DNA of 64,000 bases, from positions 434,001 to 498,000 of the forward strand of contig CANNFY010000002.1 in the NCBI GenBank assembly GCA_947504045.1, read 5' to 3'. The DNA is from an uncultured Maribacter sp. (GTDB lineage Bacteria; Bacteroidota; Bacteroidia; Flavobacteriales; Flavobacteriaceae). How positions within the stretch are numbered: position 1 is the first letter of the stretch; each line of letters starts with the position of its first letter. Positions 47,869-57,850 of this stretch are shown here, one piece after another. Both the position numbers and the translations under genes were made by a program. The notes beneath the pieces are model-generated. The model searched no databases. It was not told where the DNA came from and saw only the letters and a list, made by a program, of their open reading frames with translations.

Positions 47869-49332
47869 ATGACAAACATTAGTAATAACCTCTTTTCTTC
47901 TTATGTTAAAAATGAAGAACTTTATGATGAGATTTATGATTCTAATGGTGATATAAAAGACGTTTACAAAAAGTTATTTAGTCTATATGGAGAACACTCA
48001 TTAACCAATTTTGTAAAGCTTAACTCAAAAGCAAAAGCTTCATTTTTTAATCAAGGAATTACTTTTCAGGTTTATAACAAAAAAGCAACCCAAGAAGAAA
48101 TTTTTCCTTTTGATTTATTTCCTCGAATAATTAATCCTGAAGAATGGGATATAATAGAAAAAGGATCTATACAAAGAAGCAAAGCATTAAACCTTTTTTT
48201 ATGGGATGTATACCATGAAAAGAATATAATTAAAGACGGCATTGTACCAATAGATCTTATTACCAGTTCTGCAAATTATCTACACCAAATGGAAAACTTA
48301 GACCCTCCTGGTGGAATTTACAATCATGTTTCTGGTATAGATATTATAAAACATAAAGATGGTAAATTTTATGTTTTAGAAGACAACATAAGATGCCCAT
48401 CTGGAGTAAGTTATGTAATTTGCAATAGAACCGCTTTAAAACGAGCGCTTTTTGGTGTATTTAATCATTACCAAACCTACTCTGTTACAAATTATGCAGA
48501 AAATTTTTTAGAACTATTAGAAACTGCTAAACCTAATGGTGTTGACATTCCAAACTCAGTTGTAATTACACCCGGAATATACAATTCTGCTTATTACGAA
48601 CATTCTTACCTAGCTAAAACAATGGGAATAGAATTAGTAGAAGGAAGAGACCTTTTTGTAGAAAACGATTTTGTTTATATGAAAACTATAAAAGGACCTT
48701 TAAAAGTTGATATTATATACAGACGAGTAGACGATTTATATATTGACCCTCTTGAATTTAATCCAGAATCTGTATTAGGAGTTCCTGGGTTATTTGCTGC
48801 CTATAAAAAAGGAAACGTAACGTTAGCTAATGCACCAGGTACTGGCGTTGCAGATGACAAGGCTGTATACACCTATATGCCAGAAATAATAAAATATTAT
48901 TTAAAAGAAGAGCCTATTCTTAATAACGTAAAAACATACCACTGCTCTAGACCAAAAGATTTAGAGTATGTACTAGAACATACTCATGAATTGGTTATAA
49001 AACCTGTAGATGAATCTGGAGGTTATGGTATTAGTATAGGTAATAAACTTTCTAAAAAAGAATTAAAGAAAGTAAAAAAAGAGGTTAAAGAAAACCCAAG
49101 AAAATACGTAGCACAACCTATTATGTCTCTTTCTGTACACCCTACATATATAGAAGAAACCAACTCTTTTGAGCAACGCCATATTGATCTAAGAACATTT
49201 ACTGTTCTAGGTAAAGAAAAAGAATTTGTTTTAAAAGGAGGACTAACTAGAGTTGCTCTTCGAAAAGGAAATTTAATTGTTAACTCATCTCAAGGTGGTG
49301 GATCTAAAGACACCTGGGTACTAAAAAAATAA
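47869..49332 (+). CDS. circularly permuted type 2 ATP-grasp protein
   Basis: The 487-residue protein resembles the circularly permuted ATP-grasp family (CP_ATPgrasp_2). It has LPFDLFPRIINPEEWDIIEKG-like motifs (here FPFDLFPRIINPEEWDIIE), a HVSGIDI loop, LEDNIRCPSGVSYV, a YRRVDD motif, the C-terminal KPVDESGGYG loop and RHIDLRTFTVLG metal-binding residues. Members are thought to be peptide-bond-forming amidoligases acting on a peptide or small metabolite. The product is unknown. First gene of a three-gene operon, with the alpha-E gene starting two bases after its stop. Confidence 0.85.
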   Translation: MTNISNNLFSSYVKNEELYDEIYDSNGDIKDVYKKLFSLYGEHSLTNFVKLNSKAKASFFNQGITFQVYNKKATQEEIFPFDLFPRIINPEEWDIIEKGSIQRSKALNLFLWDVYHEKNIIKDGIVPIDLITSSANYLHQMENLDPPGGIYNHVSGIDIIKHKDGKFYVLEDNIRCPSGVSYVICNRTALKRALFGVFNHYQTYSVTNYAENFLELLETAKPNGVDIPNSVVITPGIYNSAYYEHSYLAKTMGIELVEGRDLFVENDFVYMKTIKGPLKVDIIYRRVDDLYIDPLEFNPESVLGVPGLFAAYKKGNVTLANAPGTGVADDKAVYTYMPEIIKYYLKEEPILNNVKTYHCSRPKDLEYVLEHTHELVIKPVDESGGYGISIGNKLSKKELKKVKKEVKENPRKYVAQPIMSLSVHPTYIEETNSFEQRHIDLRTFTVLGKEKEFVLKGGLTRVALRKGNLIVNSSQGGGSKDTWVLKK

Positions 49333-49334
49333 AT

Positions 49335-50282
49335 ATGCTTGCAAGAGTTGCTAATAACCTATACTGGATGGGCCGTTATATTGAACGTTCTGAACATGTT
49401 GCGAGGTATTTAAATGTAAATTACTTTTCTTCTTTAGATGCCCCTAACGAGCTTTCGCAATCTAGACAGTTTGTACTACGTTCTATGCTTTTTATGGTAG
49501 ACAAGCCAGAAAAAGATGAGAAAAAAATTTTAAACGAAGAAGAGGTATTATACCAAATAGGTTTAGACCCCTCCTCTCCTTTTTCTATTCTAAATAATGT
49601 TAAAATTGCTAGAGAAAATGCAAATAGCGCAAGAGATTTAATTTCTCAAGAATTATACGAAGCAATAAATAAGTTCTATCACTATACCATTAACTATGAT
49701 GCTGATGAATTTAAAAAAAATGGCCTAGACGACTTTACTTCGAATGTTACTGAAATGACAGGGGTTATAAGAGGTAAAATGCGAGGAACTTTACTTCATG
49801 ATTCTGTTTATGCTATTATAATGATGGGGATTAACATAGAAAGAGCTACCCAAATAATACGCATAATTAATTCTAAATGCCAAGATGCTTTAAGTGCTCA
49901 AGGAAGCTACCAACATAAATTTAGCAAGAGTTTTGAATGGACAACATTATTAAAGTGCTTAGAGTCTTATGATATGATGCGTAGGATATACAAAAAAACC
50001 CCTACAAGTATTTCTACATTAGAATTTCTTATTTTAAACCCTAACTGCCCAAGATCTATAATGAATTGCTTAAACCAAATATGCAATAATGTTAAAGTAA
50101 TAGATGATCAAAAAGAAAAAAAACCAGACTCTACTGCTTTTTTAGTCGGAAAAATTAGATCCGAATTCCGATTTAAACGTATTGAGGAAATTGATGAAAA
50201 CATATATGTTTTTATAAAAAAAATACTGGAAGACCTATCATCAATAAGTATTAAAATGGAAGAGGAATTTTTTAATTATTAA
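49335..50282 (+). CDS. alpha-E domain-containing protein
   Basis: The 315-residue, all-helical protein starts MLARVANNLYWMGRYIERSEHVARYLNVNYFSSL, the hallmark of the alpha-E family, and shows the usual long alpha-helical repeats to the end (KIRSEFRFKRIEEIDENIYVFIKKI). This family almost always accompanies the CP ATP-grasp and a transglutaminase. It may hold the peptide substrate or link subunits; no enzymatic motif is visible. Confidence 0.88.
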   Translation: MLARVANNLYWMGRYIERSEHVARYLNVNYFSSLDAPNELSQSRQFVLRSMLFMVDKPEKDEKKILNEEEVLYQIGLDPSSPFSILNNVKIARENANSARDLISQELYEAINKFYHYTINYDADEFKKNGLDDFTSNVTEMTGVIRGKMRGTLLHDSVYAIIMMGINIERATQIIRIINSKCQDALSAQGSYQHKFSKSFEWTTLLKCLESYDMMRRIYKKTPTSISTLEFLILNPNCPRSIMNCLNQICNNVKVIDDQKEKKPDSTAFLVGKIRSEFRFKRIEEIDENIYVFIKKILEDLSSISIKMEEEFFNY

Positions 50283-50294
50283 AATATTTTACAA

Positions 50295-51158
50295 GTGCTT
50301 TCTGAGTATACTATTACATACAAGACAAAAAACAAGTATAAAAAAAATACCAAAAAAGCGTATTGGCAATTTTTAATAATTCCAGAAACAAATGACAGTC
50401 AGGAGTTAGTTAGTTTTGAATTTAGTAATAGCGAAAATATTTTATACCAAAACTCTATTAACGGATACGGTTTTTTAGTTTTTAGAGTACATTCTACAAA
50501 TGAAAGTTTTAATAAAATTTATTTTGAAGCTAATTTTAAAGTAATAAAAAAATATACAAACTTAATAGATTACACAGAGCCTTTAGATATTACCAAAGAC
50601 TACAATAAATTAGAGGATGTAAATTTTAAAATTGATTACAACACTTTCTTAACAAACACCCAACTTACCACACTACCACTAAATGGTAAAAGCCTATTTA
50701 ACTTTAATAAAAAAATAGCAGTATTAGATAACTTAACAGAATTAAACAAGTGGACCAATACTTATTTATCCTTTAAAAAAAAAGTTACCAATACTAAAAC
50801 TACCCTAAAACATATTATTAAAAAAAAGCAAGGGGTTTGTCAAGACTTTACACATTTGTTTTGCGCAATTGCTAGAGCAAATCAAATTCCAGCCAGATAT
50901 GTTTCCGGATACCTAAATCAAACAAGTGGGTATTTAGGAGATTCTCAAATGCATGCATGGGCAGAAGTTTTTGTTCCTAATATTGGATGGGTTGGTTTTG
51001 ACCCTACCAATAATTTACTAGTAACAAAAAACCATATAAAAGTTTGTCATGGAAAAGATTACAAAGATTGCTCGCCACTAAAAGGTATTATTCATACAAA
51101 AGGAGATAATATAACCAAGCACTCTGTACAAGTAATTAAACAACAACCACAACAATAA
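50295..51158 (+). CDS. transglutaminase-like cysteine protease family protein
   Basis: The 287-residue protein has an N-terminal beta-rich region (the usual Bact_transglu_N-type domain), then a transglutaminase-like core with catalytic Cys182 (KQGVCQDFTHLF), His220 (DSQMHAWAEVFV) and Asp236 (WVGFDPTNN). The start codon is GTG at 50295, since the conserved YTITYKTKNKY begins next to it. Third gene of the ATP-grasp/alpha-E/transglutaminase operon, where it probably cleaves or cross-links the ATP-grasp product; this is inferred from family associations. Confidence 0.88.
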   Translation: MLSEYTITYKTKNKYKKNTKKAYWQFLIIPETNDSQELVSFEFSNSENILYQNSINGYGFLVFRVHSTNESFNKIYFEANFKVIKKYTNLIDYTEPLDITKDYNKLEDVNFKIDYNTFLTNTQLTTLPLNGKSLFNFNKKIAVLDNLTELNKWTNTYLSFKKKVTNTKTTLKHIIKKKQGVCQDFTHLFCAIARANQIPARYVSGYLNQTSGYLGDSQMHAWAEVFVPNIGWVGFDPTNNLLVTKNHIKVCHGKDYKDCSPLKGIIHTKGDNITKHSVQVIKQQPQQ

Positions 51159-51169
51159 ACAAAAGCATC

Positions 51170-51202
51170 TTTGCATTAAATTAAAAAAGAGCACTATTTT
51201 TG
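51170..51202 (+). promoter_or_regulatory. promoter (TTTG-N21-TATTTTTG) for prfB
   Basis: TTTG at 51170-51173 and TATTTTTG at 51195-51202 fit the flavobacterial promoter consensus exactly, with 21 bases between. Transcription would begin about 10 bases before the prfB ATG at 51219. Confidence 0.65.
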
Positions 51203-51218
51203 TTTAAAACAAATTAGT

Positions 51219-52320
51219 ATGACAATTACTACAGACCACTACAAAGGTCTTTTAGATCGCCTTGGTGCGTTAAGGAGGTATCTTTGACATTGATGCCAAA
51301 CTTATTGAAATAGAAAACGAGCAAGAAAAAACTCTAGCTCCTGATTTTTGGGATAATGCTCAAAAAGCACAAGAGCATATGAAATTTATCCAATCTAAAA
51401 AGAAATGGGTAGATAATTATGCCACTTCGGAAAACCTAATAAAAGATTTAGAGGTTCTTATAGAATTTTTAAAAGAAGGTGAAGTTACAGAAGAAGAAGT
51501 AAATACGCATTACCAAAAAGCCCTAGATACTTTAGAAAATTTAGAATTTAAGAACATGCTTTCTGAAGAAGGCGATGATCTAACAGCTGTATTGCAAATT
51601 ACCGCTGGAGCAGGCGGAACAGAAAGTTGTGATTGGGCCGCTATGCTTATGCGTATGTATATGATGTGGAGCGAAAAAAATGGCTTTAAAGTAAAAGAAC
51701 TTAACTATCAAGAAGGAGACGTTGCCGGTATTAAAACCGTTACTTTAGAAATTGATGGCGAGTTTGCTTTTGGTTGGTTAAAAGGAGAAAATGGAGTGCA
51801 TAGATTAGTACGCATTTCCCCTTTTGACAGTAATGCCAAAAGGCACACATCGTTTGCTTCTGTTTACGTTTATCCATTAGTAGATGATAGTATAGAAATT
51901 GCAATAAACCCTGCCGATGTAGAAATTACAACTGCACGCTCTAGTGGTGCCGGAGGACAAAATGTAAATAAAGTAGAAACCAAAGTACAACTAACACATA
52001 AACCAAGCGGAATACAAATTTCTTGCTCCGACTCTAGAAGCCAGCATGACAATAGAGCAACTGCTTTAAAAATGCTTAAATCGCAATTATATGAAATAGA
52101 ATTGCGTAAAAAAATGGAAGCTAGACAAGAAATTGAATCCTCAAAAATGAAAATAGAATGGGGATCTCAAATAAGAAATTATGTAATGCATCCATACAAA
52201 CTAGTAAAAGACGTTCGTACAGCCAAAGAAACAGGTAACGTAGATGCTGTTATGGATGGAGATATAAATGTATTTTTAAAAGCCTATTTAATGATGATGG
52301 GACAAAAAGAAGAAATCTAA
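51219..52320 (+). CDS. prfB: peptide chain release factor 2, made by programmed +1 frameshift
   Basis: RF2 terminates translation at UGA and UAA. The first 22 codons (51219-51284) end at an in-frame TGA at 51285; reading continues in the +1 frame from GAC at 51286 to 52320, giving about 366 residues. An AGGAGG (51273-51278) lies just upstream of CTT-TGA-C, the well-known RF2 frameshift site. The later frame has the SPF discriminator ([15 protein letters not shown]) and the GGQ peptidyl-hydrolysis motif ([15 protein letters not shown]). Autoregulation: low RF2 slows UGA decoding and favours the shift. An ATG at 51379 would give a truncated protein and is rejected. Confidence 0.96.
51273..51288 (+). 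promoter_or_regulatory. RF2 programmed +1 frameshift site
   Basis: AGGAGG, then TAT, CTT and the TGA-C stop context. The SD-like AGGAGG ends three bases before the CTT slip codon, the same geometry as E. coli prfB (AGGGGG TAT CTT TGA C). Confidence 0.97.
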
Positions 52321-52325
52321 AAATT

Positions 52326-52670
52326 ATGATTACAATATTCCATAACCCAAGATGCAGTAAATCTAGACAAGGTTTACAGCTATTAGAAAATTCTGGAGAA
52401 GAATTTACAATAAAAAAATACTTAGAAGAAAAGGTTACAGCAAAAGAACTTAAAGAGGTAATTAGCAAATTAGAAATTACCCCTTTACAATTGGTCAGAA
52501 AAAACGAAGCTATCTGGAAAGAACTCTTTAAAGGCAAAACAATGTCTAATGATCAAATTATTGAAGCAATGGTTGCGCACCCTAAATTAATTGAAAGACC
52601 TATTGTTATAAAAAATAACAAAGCGGTAGTTGGTCGTCCAGTAGAAAATATCACAAACCTTATAACGTAA
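52326..52670 (+). CDS. ArsC/Spx family reductase-like protein (arsenate reductase)
   Basis: The 114-residue protein has the ArsC family core: Cys10 in FHNPRCSKSR, the LEITPLQLVRKNEAIWKEL region, and two substrate-binding arginines in LIERPIVI and VVGRPVEN. Glutaredoxin-coupled ArsC enzymes reduce arsenate to arsenite, but many relatives have other or unknown roles. No arsB, arsR or acr3 gene is adjacent, so the arsenate role is uncertain. Five bases after prfB. Confidence 0.8.
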   Translation: MITIFHNPRCSKSRQGLQLLENSGEEFTIKKYLEEKVTAKELKEVISKLEITPLQLVRKNEAIWKELFKGKTMSNDQIIEAMVAHPKLIERPIVIKNNKAVVGRPVENITNLIT

Positions 52671-52814
52671 TTACTTGGTTAGTAAATTAAAAAAATATGG
52701 TATGTTTATTGAGTACTTTTAGACTGTGTAGTAGTAAAAACATTATTTAAGAAAAATTTAACAAAACTCAATTAAACTTATTAAGTTTTATTCAATCTAA
52801 TAAAAATATTTAGC

Positions 52815-53306
52815 ATGAAAATTAATATAAAATGCTTTTTAGCAATTGCAATAGTTCTTTTTTTTAATGAAACAATAAATGCCCAATACGGTTATGGTAA
52901 TGGCTATGGTTACGGAGGCAGTGCATACGGAAGACAAGGTAGCACACTACCAAGAGTAGAAACTCCACCTTCTAAAGAAGAACCAAAAACAGCAGCACAA
53001 ATGGTAGATGATGAAATGCCTAATATTATCGAAGCTATTGAACTAAATGAGTTTGAAAGCGCGGTTTTAAGCTCTGTTTTAAAAAAATACCTACAGCAAC
53101 GTATAGAAATGCGAATTTTAGAATTGCCCCGAGAACAAATGATTGAAGGGTTAAAAAAAATTACTAAAAAACAGGACGAAGAATTAAAAGCCGGCTTACC
53201 AATTGAAAAATACGAGGCATTTGTAGCAATGCAAAAAAAAGGTGTTGCTAAAACCAAAAAAGAAACTAAAAAGAAAAATAAAAAGAAACGGAAATCTAAA
53301 GACTAA
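52815..53306 (+). CDS. hypothetical secreted protein, Gly/Tyr-rich start and Lys-rich tail
   Basis: The 163-residue protein has a signal peptide (FLAIAIVLFFNETINAQ), a short GYGNGYGYGGSAYG low-complexity stretch, a helical domain (about 60-140: DEMPNIIEAIELNEFESAVLSSVLKKYLQQRIEM) and a Lys-rich tail (KKKNKKKRKSKD). I do not recognise a function. The outer-membrane receptor gene starts two bases after its stop, so they are probably co-translated and may work together. Confidence 0.7.
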   Translation: MKINIKCFLAIAIVLFFNETINAQYGYGNGYGYGGSAYGRQGSTLPRVETPPSKEEPKTAAQMVDDEMPNIIEAIELNEFESAVLSSVLKKYLQQRIEMRILELPREQMIEGLKKITKKQDEELKAGLPIEKYEAFVAMQKKGVAKTKKETKKKNKKKRKSKD

Positions 53307-53307
53307 T

Positions 53308-55818
53308 ATGAAAAAAAGCCTCCTGTTATTACTTGCTATTATTGCATTTTCTGCAAACGCCCAAAAGCCCAGAGCAAATACAAAAGCCCCCATTACAATA
53401 ACAGGGTTAATTTTAGATAAAGACAATAATCTCCCCTTAGAATACGCTACCGTAGTTTTTCAAAACACAAAAGACCCTCAAAAAATTACTGGTGGCATTA
53501 CAAATGAACAAGGTAATTTTTCCATAGAAACCTCGCCAGGAAAATATATAATTAGAGTAGAATATTTATCCTACAAAACCACTACTCTTGAAGAAAAAAT
53601 ACTTCAAAAATCTCAAAGTTTAGGAACTATAAAATTAGTGCCAGATTTAGAACAGCTAGAAGGTGTAGAAGTTGTTGGAGAAAGAACTACGGTAGAATTA
53701 CGATTAGATAAAAAAATATATAATGTTGGGTCAGATTTAACCGTAAAAGGTGGCTCTGTTACCGATGTTTTAGATAATGTTCCATCGGTTACTGTAGATG
53801 AAGAAGGTGCAATTAGCTTAAGAGGTAATGAGAGTGTTCGTATACTAATTAATGGCAAACCCTCTGCCCTATCTGGTTTAAGTGCAGACGCTCTGCAGCA
53901 GCTACCCGCAGATGCAATAGAAAAAGTAGAAGTTATTACAAATCCGTCTGCACGTTATGATGCCGAAGGAACCGCAGGAATTCTAAATATTATTTTAAAA
54001 CAAAGTAAAACCACTGGTTTAAATGGTTCTGTTACAGTATTTACTGGTTATCCAAAAAATAATGGCGCATCGGTAAACTTAAATTTAAGAAGAAAAAATT
54101 TCAACATTTTTACAAACACTTCTTACTACAATAAAAACAGTCCAGGTAATGCTTTATATGAACAAGAAAATTTTGACGATTTTGGCGATACAGAAAGTTA
54201 CCAAGATGAATATAGAGAGTACGAAAGGCAACAAGACGGCTTTAATACTAACGTAGGAATAGAACTTTTTATAGATTCTACTAGTAGTATAACCAACTCT
54301 TTAGTCTACAAAAAATCTAAAGGTGAGGATCTTGTGGATATAAACTTCTTTAATTTTGATGCAAATAGAGACCCTACTATACAAAGAAACAGATTTACTA
54401 ACGAAACCGAAAATGATGAAGATGTACAGTATTCTTTAAATTATCAAAAAAGATTTAATGAAGACGGACATGAACTTACTTTAGATTACCAATACTCTTC
54501 TGGTAGCGAAATAGAAAACTCTATTATAAACGAAATTGTTCTAAATAATAATACCGCTTTAGATGTTGAACAAACTATAAATGATGAATCTCAAAAAAAT
54601 CAACTAATACAATTAGATTATGTTTTGCCTTTTGGAAAAAACAATAATTCGCAAATAGAATTAGGATATAGAGGTATTTTCAACAACTTTAATACCGATT
54701 TTGATTTTGGTATTTTAGATCAAAACGTATTCAATAGTGACCCCGACTTTAGTAATGAGTTAAATTACAAAGAGTATTTAAATGCTGCATATGCACAATT
54801 AGGTACAAAAATTAACAAGTTCAATATATTAGGAGGCCTTAGAATGGAGGCCTCTGATATTGGTATTGAATTAGTTAATACTAACGAAGTAAATAATAAA
54901 AATTATGTAGACTGGTTTCCGTCTTTATTTTTAGGTTATGAGTTTTCAGAAAAAGAACAACTAACCTTAAGTTACAGTAGAAGATTACGAAGACCACGTT
55001 CTAGGTATATTAACCCTTTTCCTTCTAGATCTAGTAACACAAATTTATTTCAAGGAAATCCAGATTTGGATCCAACCTATACCAATTCTTTTGATTTTGG
55101 ATATTTAAAAAGATGGGATAAAGTTAGTTTTACCACATCCGCATATTTTAACCGATCTACAGGAGTTTTCGAATTTATTACGCAAGAAAGAGGAGATTTT
55201 GTAGAAATTGAAAACCCCGATGATATAAATAACCCTATTTTAGTTCCGGTACAAGTTAGAACACCTATAAACTTAGCAACAGATAAACGCTATGGTATGG
55301 AGCTAACTACCACCTATACCCCACTTAGAAGTTGGAGATTAACTTGGAATGTAAATTTATTTAAACAAATTGGAGAAGGAGATTATACGTATATTAATTT
55401 TTTAAACGAAACGGTAACTCAAAATTTTGATTCTAATAACTTAGCGTGGTTTACACGCCTTAGCGCTAAAATTCCTTTACCATATAAGGTAGACTTTCAA
55501 TCTAATGTACTTTATCGTGGTCCTCGTTCTAATGCACAAGTAGATTATAAAGGTATATTATACTCAAGCGTTGGTTTTAGTAAAGATATTTTAAAAGAAA
55601 AAGGTTCACTTTCTTTAAATGTTAGCGATCTGTTTAATTCTCGTAAAAGAGTATCTGAAACTACCACCGATAATGTTTTTACGTATAGCGAATTTCAAAG
55701 AAGAGAAAGACAAATAACACTTTCTTTTAGATACTTATTTAATCAAAAACAAAATCAACAACAAAAAGAACGTGGTAATAATGGCGGAAATGATGATGAT
55801 TTTGGTTTTGATGGATAA
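53308..55818 (+). CDS. outer-membrane beta-barrel (TonB-receptor-like) protein
   Basis: The 836-residue protein starts MKKSLLLLLAIIAFSANAQ (signal peptide). A carboxypeptidase-regulatory-like domain follows (about 25-105: ITGLILDKDNNLPLEYATVVF). Then comes a plug-like domain (GSVTDVLDNVPSVTVDEEGAISLRGNESVRILINGKPSAL) and a long C-terminal beta barrel ending SFRYLFNQKQN plus a Gly/Asp-rich tail. This is the outer-membrane beta-barrel family 3 type, common in Bacteroidota. Substrate unknown. A frame extending upstream to 53242 is rejected because the residues before the ATG do not look like a signal. Followed by a terminator. Confidence 0.82.
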   Translation: MKKSLLLLLAIIAFSANAQKPRANTKAPITITGLILDKDNNLPLEYATVVFQNTKDPQKITGGITNEQGNFSIETSPGKYIIRVEYLSYKTTTLEEKILQKSQSLGTIKLVPDLEQLEGVEVVGERTTVELRLDKKIYNVGSDLTVKGGSVTDVLDNVPSVTVDEEGAISLRGNESVRILINGKPSALSGLSADALQQLPADAIEKVEVITNPSARYDAEGTAGILNIILKQSKTTGLNGSVTVFTGYPKNNGASVNLNLRRKNFNIFTNTSYYNKNSPGNALYEQENFDDFGDTESYQDEYREYERQQDGFNTNVGIELFIDSTSSITNSLVYKKSKGEDLVDINFFNFDANRDPTIQRNRFTNETENDEDVQYSLNYQKRFNEDGHELTLDYQYSSGSEIENSIINEIVLNNNTALDVEQTINDESQKNQLIQLDYVLPFGKNNNSQIELGYRGIFNNFNTDFDFGILDQNVFNSDPDFSNELNYKEYLNAAYAQLGTKINKFNILGGLRMEASDIGIELVNTNEVNNKNYVDWFPSLFLGYEFSEKEQLTLSYSRRLRRPRSRYINPFPSRSSNTNLFQGNPDLDPTYTNSFDFGYLKRWDKVSFTTSAYFNRSTGVFEFITQERGDFVEIENPDDINNPILVPVQVRTPINLATDKRYGMELTTTYTPLRSWRLTWNVNLFKQIGEGDYTYINFLNETVTQNFDSNNLAWFTRLSAKIPLPYKVDFQSNVLYRGPRSNAQVDYKGILYSSVGFSKDILKEKGSLSLNVSDLFNSRKRVSETTTDNVFTYSEFQRRERQITLSFRYLFNQKQNQQQKERGNNGGNDDDFGFDG

Positions 55819-55840
55819 TAAAAACCAAGTTATATAAATA

Positions 55841-55873
55841 AAAAAGGGACTGATACTATCAGTCCCTTTTTTT
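55841..55873. terminator. bidirectional terminator
   Basis: A stem of about 14 bp (AAAAAGGGACTGAT / ATCAGTCCCTTTTT) lies between the barrel gene and the convergent dnaK. Confidence 0.9.
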
Positions 55874-55893
55874 ATTTGCAGTAAGATTATTTG

Positions 55894-57801
55894 TTACTTA
55901 ACTTCTTCAAAGTCTACATCTTCTACATTGTCACCTTCTTCTGTACCACCTGCAGATGCAGCACCGCCTTCTGGAGCAGCTCCTCCTTGTTGTGCTTCTG
56001 CTTGTGCTTTATACATTTCTTCAGATGCACCTTTCCAAGCTTCATTAATCTTTTCTAAAGCCGGTGTAATAACCGCTAAATCTTTAGACTCATACGCTTT
56101 CTTAAGTTCTTCTAAAGCTTCTTCTACTGGTTTCTTGTTAGCGTCAGAAATTTTATCACCAAATTCAGATAATTGCTTTTCTGTTTGGAAAATCATTCCG
56201 TCTGCCTCATTTAACTTATCTGCAGTTTCCTTAGCAGCTTTATCCGCTTCAGCATTTGCTTCTGCTTCAGCTTTCATTTTCTCTATTTCTTCTTCTGTTA
56301 ATCCTGAAGAAGCTTCAATACGAATATCTTGTGTTTTATTCGTTGCTTTATCTGTTGCAGATACTTTAATTATACCATTTGCATCAATATCAAAAGTAAC
56401 TTCAATTTGTGGCGTTCCTCTTTGTGCTGGTGGTATACCATCTAAATGGAAACGACCTATAGTTTTGTTATCATTAGCCATTGGACGCTCACCTTGTAAA
56501 ACATGAATTTCTACTGAAGGCTGGTTATCCGCTGCTGTTGAGAATACTTGCGACTTTTTTGTTGGAATTGTTGTGTTTGCCTCTATTAATTTAGTCATTA
56601 CACTTCCCATAGTCTCAATACCTAAAGATAATGGTGTAACATCTAATAATAATACATCTTTAACATCTCCTGTTAATACACCCCCTTGTATAGCTGCACC
56701 TACTGCTACAACCTCATCTGGGTTTACTCCTTTTGAAGGTTTTTTACCAAAAAATTTCTCTACCGCTTCTTGTACTGCTGGTATTCTTGTAGAACCACCA
56801 ACTAAGATAATTTCATCAATATCGCTTTTAGATAAACCTGCACTCTTCATTGCAGTTGCACAAGGCTCTATTGTTCTTTTTACTAAATCATCAATTAATT
56901 GGTTAAATTTAGCAAGTGTAAGTGTACGTACTAAGTGCTTAGGCCCAGATGCCGTTGCAGTTACATATGGTAAATTAATTTCTGTTGAAGCAGAAGAAGA
57001 TAATTCAATCTTTGCTTTCTCAGCAGCTTCACGTAAACGTTGTAATGCCATAGCATCTTGACGTAAATCCATGTTTTCTTCTGCTTTAAACTCTTCCGCT
57101 AACCAGTCAATAATTTTTTGATCTACATCATCACCACCTAAGTGTGTATCACCATCTGTTGCTAGTACTTCAAAAACACCATCTCCTAATTCTAAGATAG
57201 AAACATCATGTGTACCACCACCAAAATCAAAAACTACTATTTTTTGATCTGTATCTTTCTTATCCATTCCATAAGCTAAAGATGCAGATGTTGGTTCGTT
57301 AATAATACGCTCTACAGTTAAACCAGCAATTTCACCAGCTTCTTTTGTTGCTTGTCTTTGCGCATCGTTAAAGTATGCAGGTACTGTAATTACCGCTCTA
57401 GAAACGTCTTGCCCTAAGTAATCTTCTGCTGTTTTCTTCATTTTCTGAAGAATCATTGCTGAAAGTTCTTGTGGAGAGTATAAACGACCATTAATATCTA
57501 CTCTTGGTGTATCGTTATCTCCTTTTACTACTTTATAAGGTACTCTATCAGCTTCTTTACTAGACTCTGAAAATTTGTTCCCCATAAAACGTTTTATAGA
57601 GTATATTGTATTATTTGGGTTTGTTACTGCTTGTCTTTTTGCAGGGTCACCAACTTTAATTTCTCCACCTTCTACAAAAGCTATTACAGACGGTGTTGTT
57701 CTTTTTCCTTCGGCATTAGGGATTACAACTGGCTCATTACCTTCCATTACAGAAACACATGAATTGGTTGTTCCTAAATCTATACCTATAATTTTGCTCA
57801 T
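55894..57801 (-). CDS. dnaK: molecular chaperone DnaK (Hsp70)
   Basis: The 635-residue protein has the complete Hsp70 pattern. The ATPase domain contains [27 protein letters not shown] and [11 protein letters not shown]. The hydrophobic linker region includes [17 protein letters not shown]. The C-terminal substrate-binding domain ends with a Gly/Ala/Glu-rich tail (EDVDFEEVK). It folds and protects proteins during stress. Upstream on the minus strand sits a 17-mer resembling a sigma-54 promoter (57851-57867) and a TGACA-GGT-TGTCA inverted repeat (57879-57891). dnaJ and grpE are not in the window. Confidence 0.97.
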   Translation of the reverse strand: MSKIIGIDLGTTNSCVSVMEGNEPVVIPNAEGKRTTPSVIAFVEGGEIKVGDPAKRQAVTNPNNTIYSIKRFMGNKFSESSKEADRVPYKVVKGDNDTPRVDINGRLYSPQELSAMILQKMKKTAEDYLGQDVSRAVITVPAYFNDAQRQATKEAGEIAGLTVERIINEPTSASLAYGMDKKDTDQKIVVFDFGGGTHDVSILELGDGVFEVLATDGDTHLGGDDVDQKIIDWLAEEFKAEENMDLRQDAMALQRLREAAEKAKIELSSSASTEINLPYVTATASGPKHLVRTLTLAKFNQLIDDLVKRTIEPCATAMKSAGLSKSDIDEIILVGGSTRIPAVQEAVEKFFGKKPSKGVNPDEVVAVGAAIQGGVLTGDVKDVLLLDVTPLSLGIETMGSVMTKLIEANTTIPTKKSQVFSTAADNQPSVEIHVLQGERPMANDNKTIGRFHLDGIPPAQRGTPQIEVTFDIDANGIIKVSATDKATNKTQDIRIEASSGLTEEEIEKMKAEAEANAEADKAAKETADKLNEADGMIFQTEKQLSEFGDKISDANKKPVEEALEELKKAYESKDLAVITPALEKINEAWKGASEEMYKAQAEAQQGGAAPEGGAASAGGTEEGDNVEDVDFEEVK

Positions 57802-57850
57802 TATATATGTTTTAAATTATTAGTGCAATTTTTTATATCGATTTGTAAAT

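Noticed and set aside
51285-51287. prfB as a pseudogene due to TGA
   Set aside because: The stop is the classical programmed frameshift site of RF2.
53242-53307. Longer start for the outer-membrane barrel gene
   Set aside because: The extension lies inside the preceding gene, while the ATG at 53308 begins a perfect signal peptide.
55928-56506. A 192-codon plus-strand open frame opposite dnaK
   Set aside because: It lies wholly inside dnaK, is rich in Ser/Ala, and reflects codon bias of dnaK on the other strand; dnaK has full domain support.
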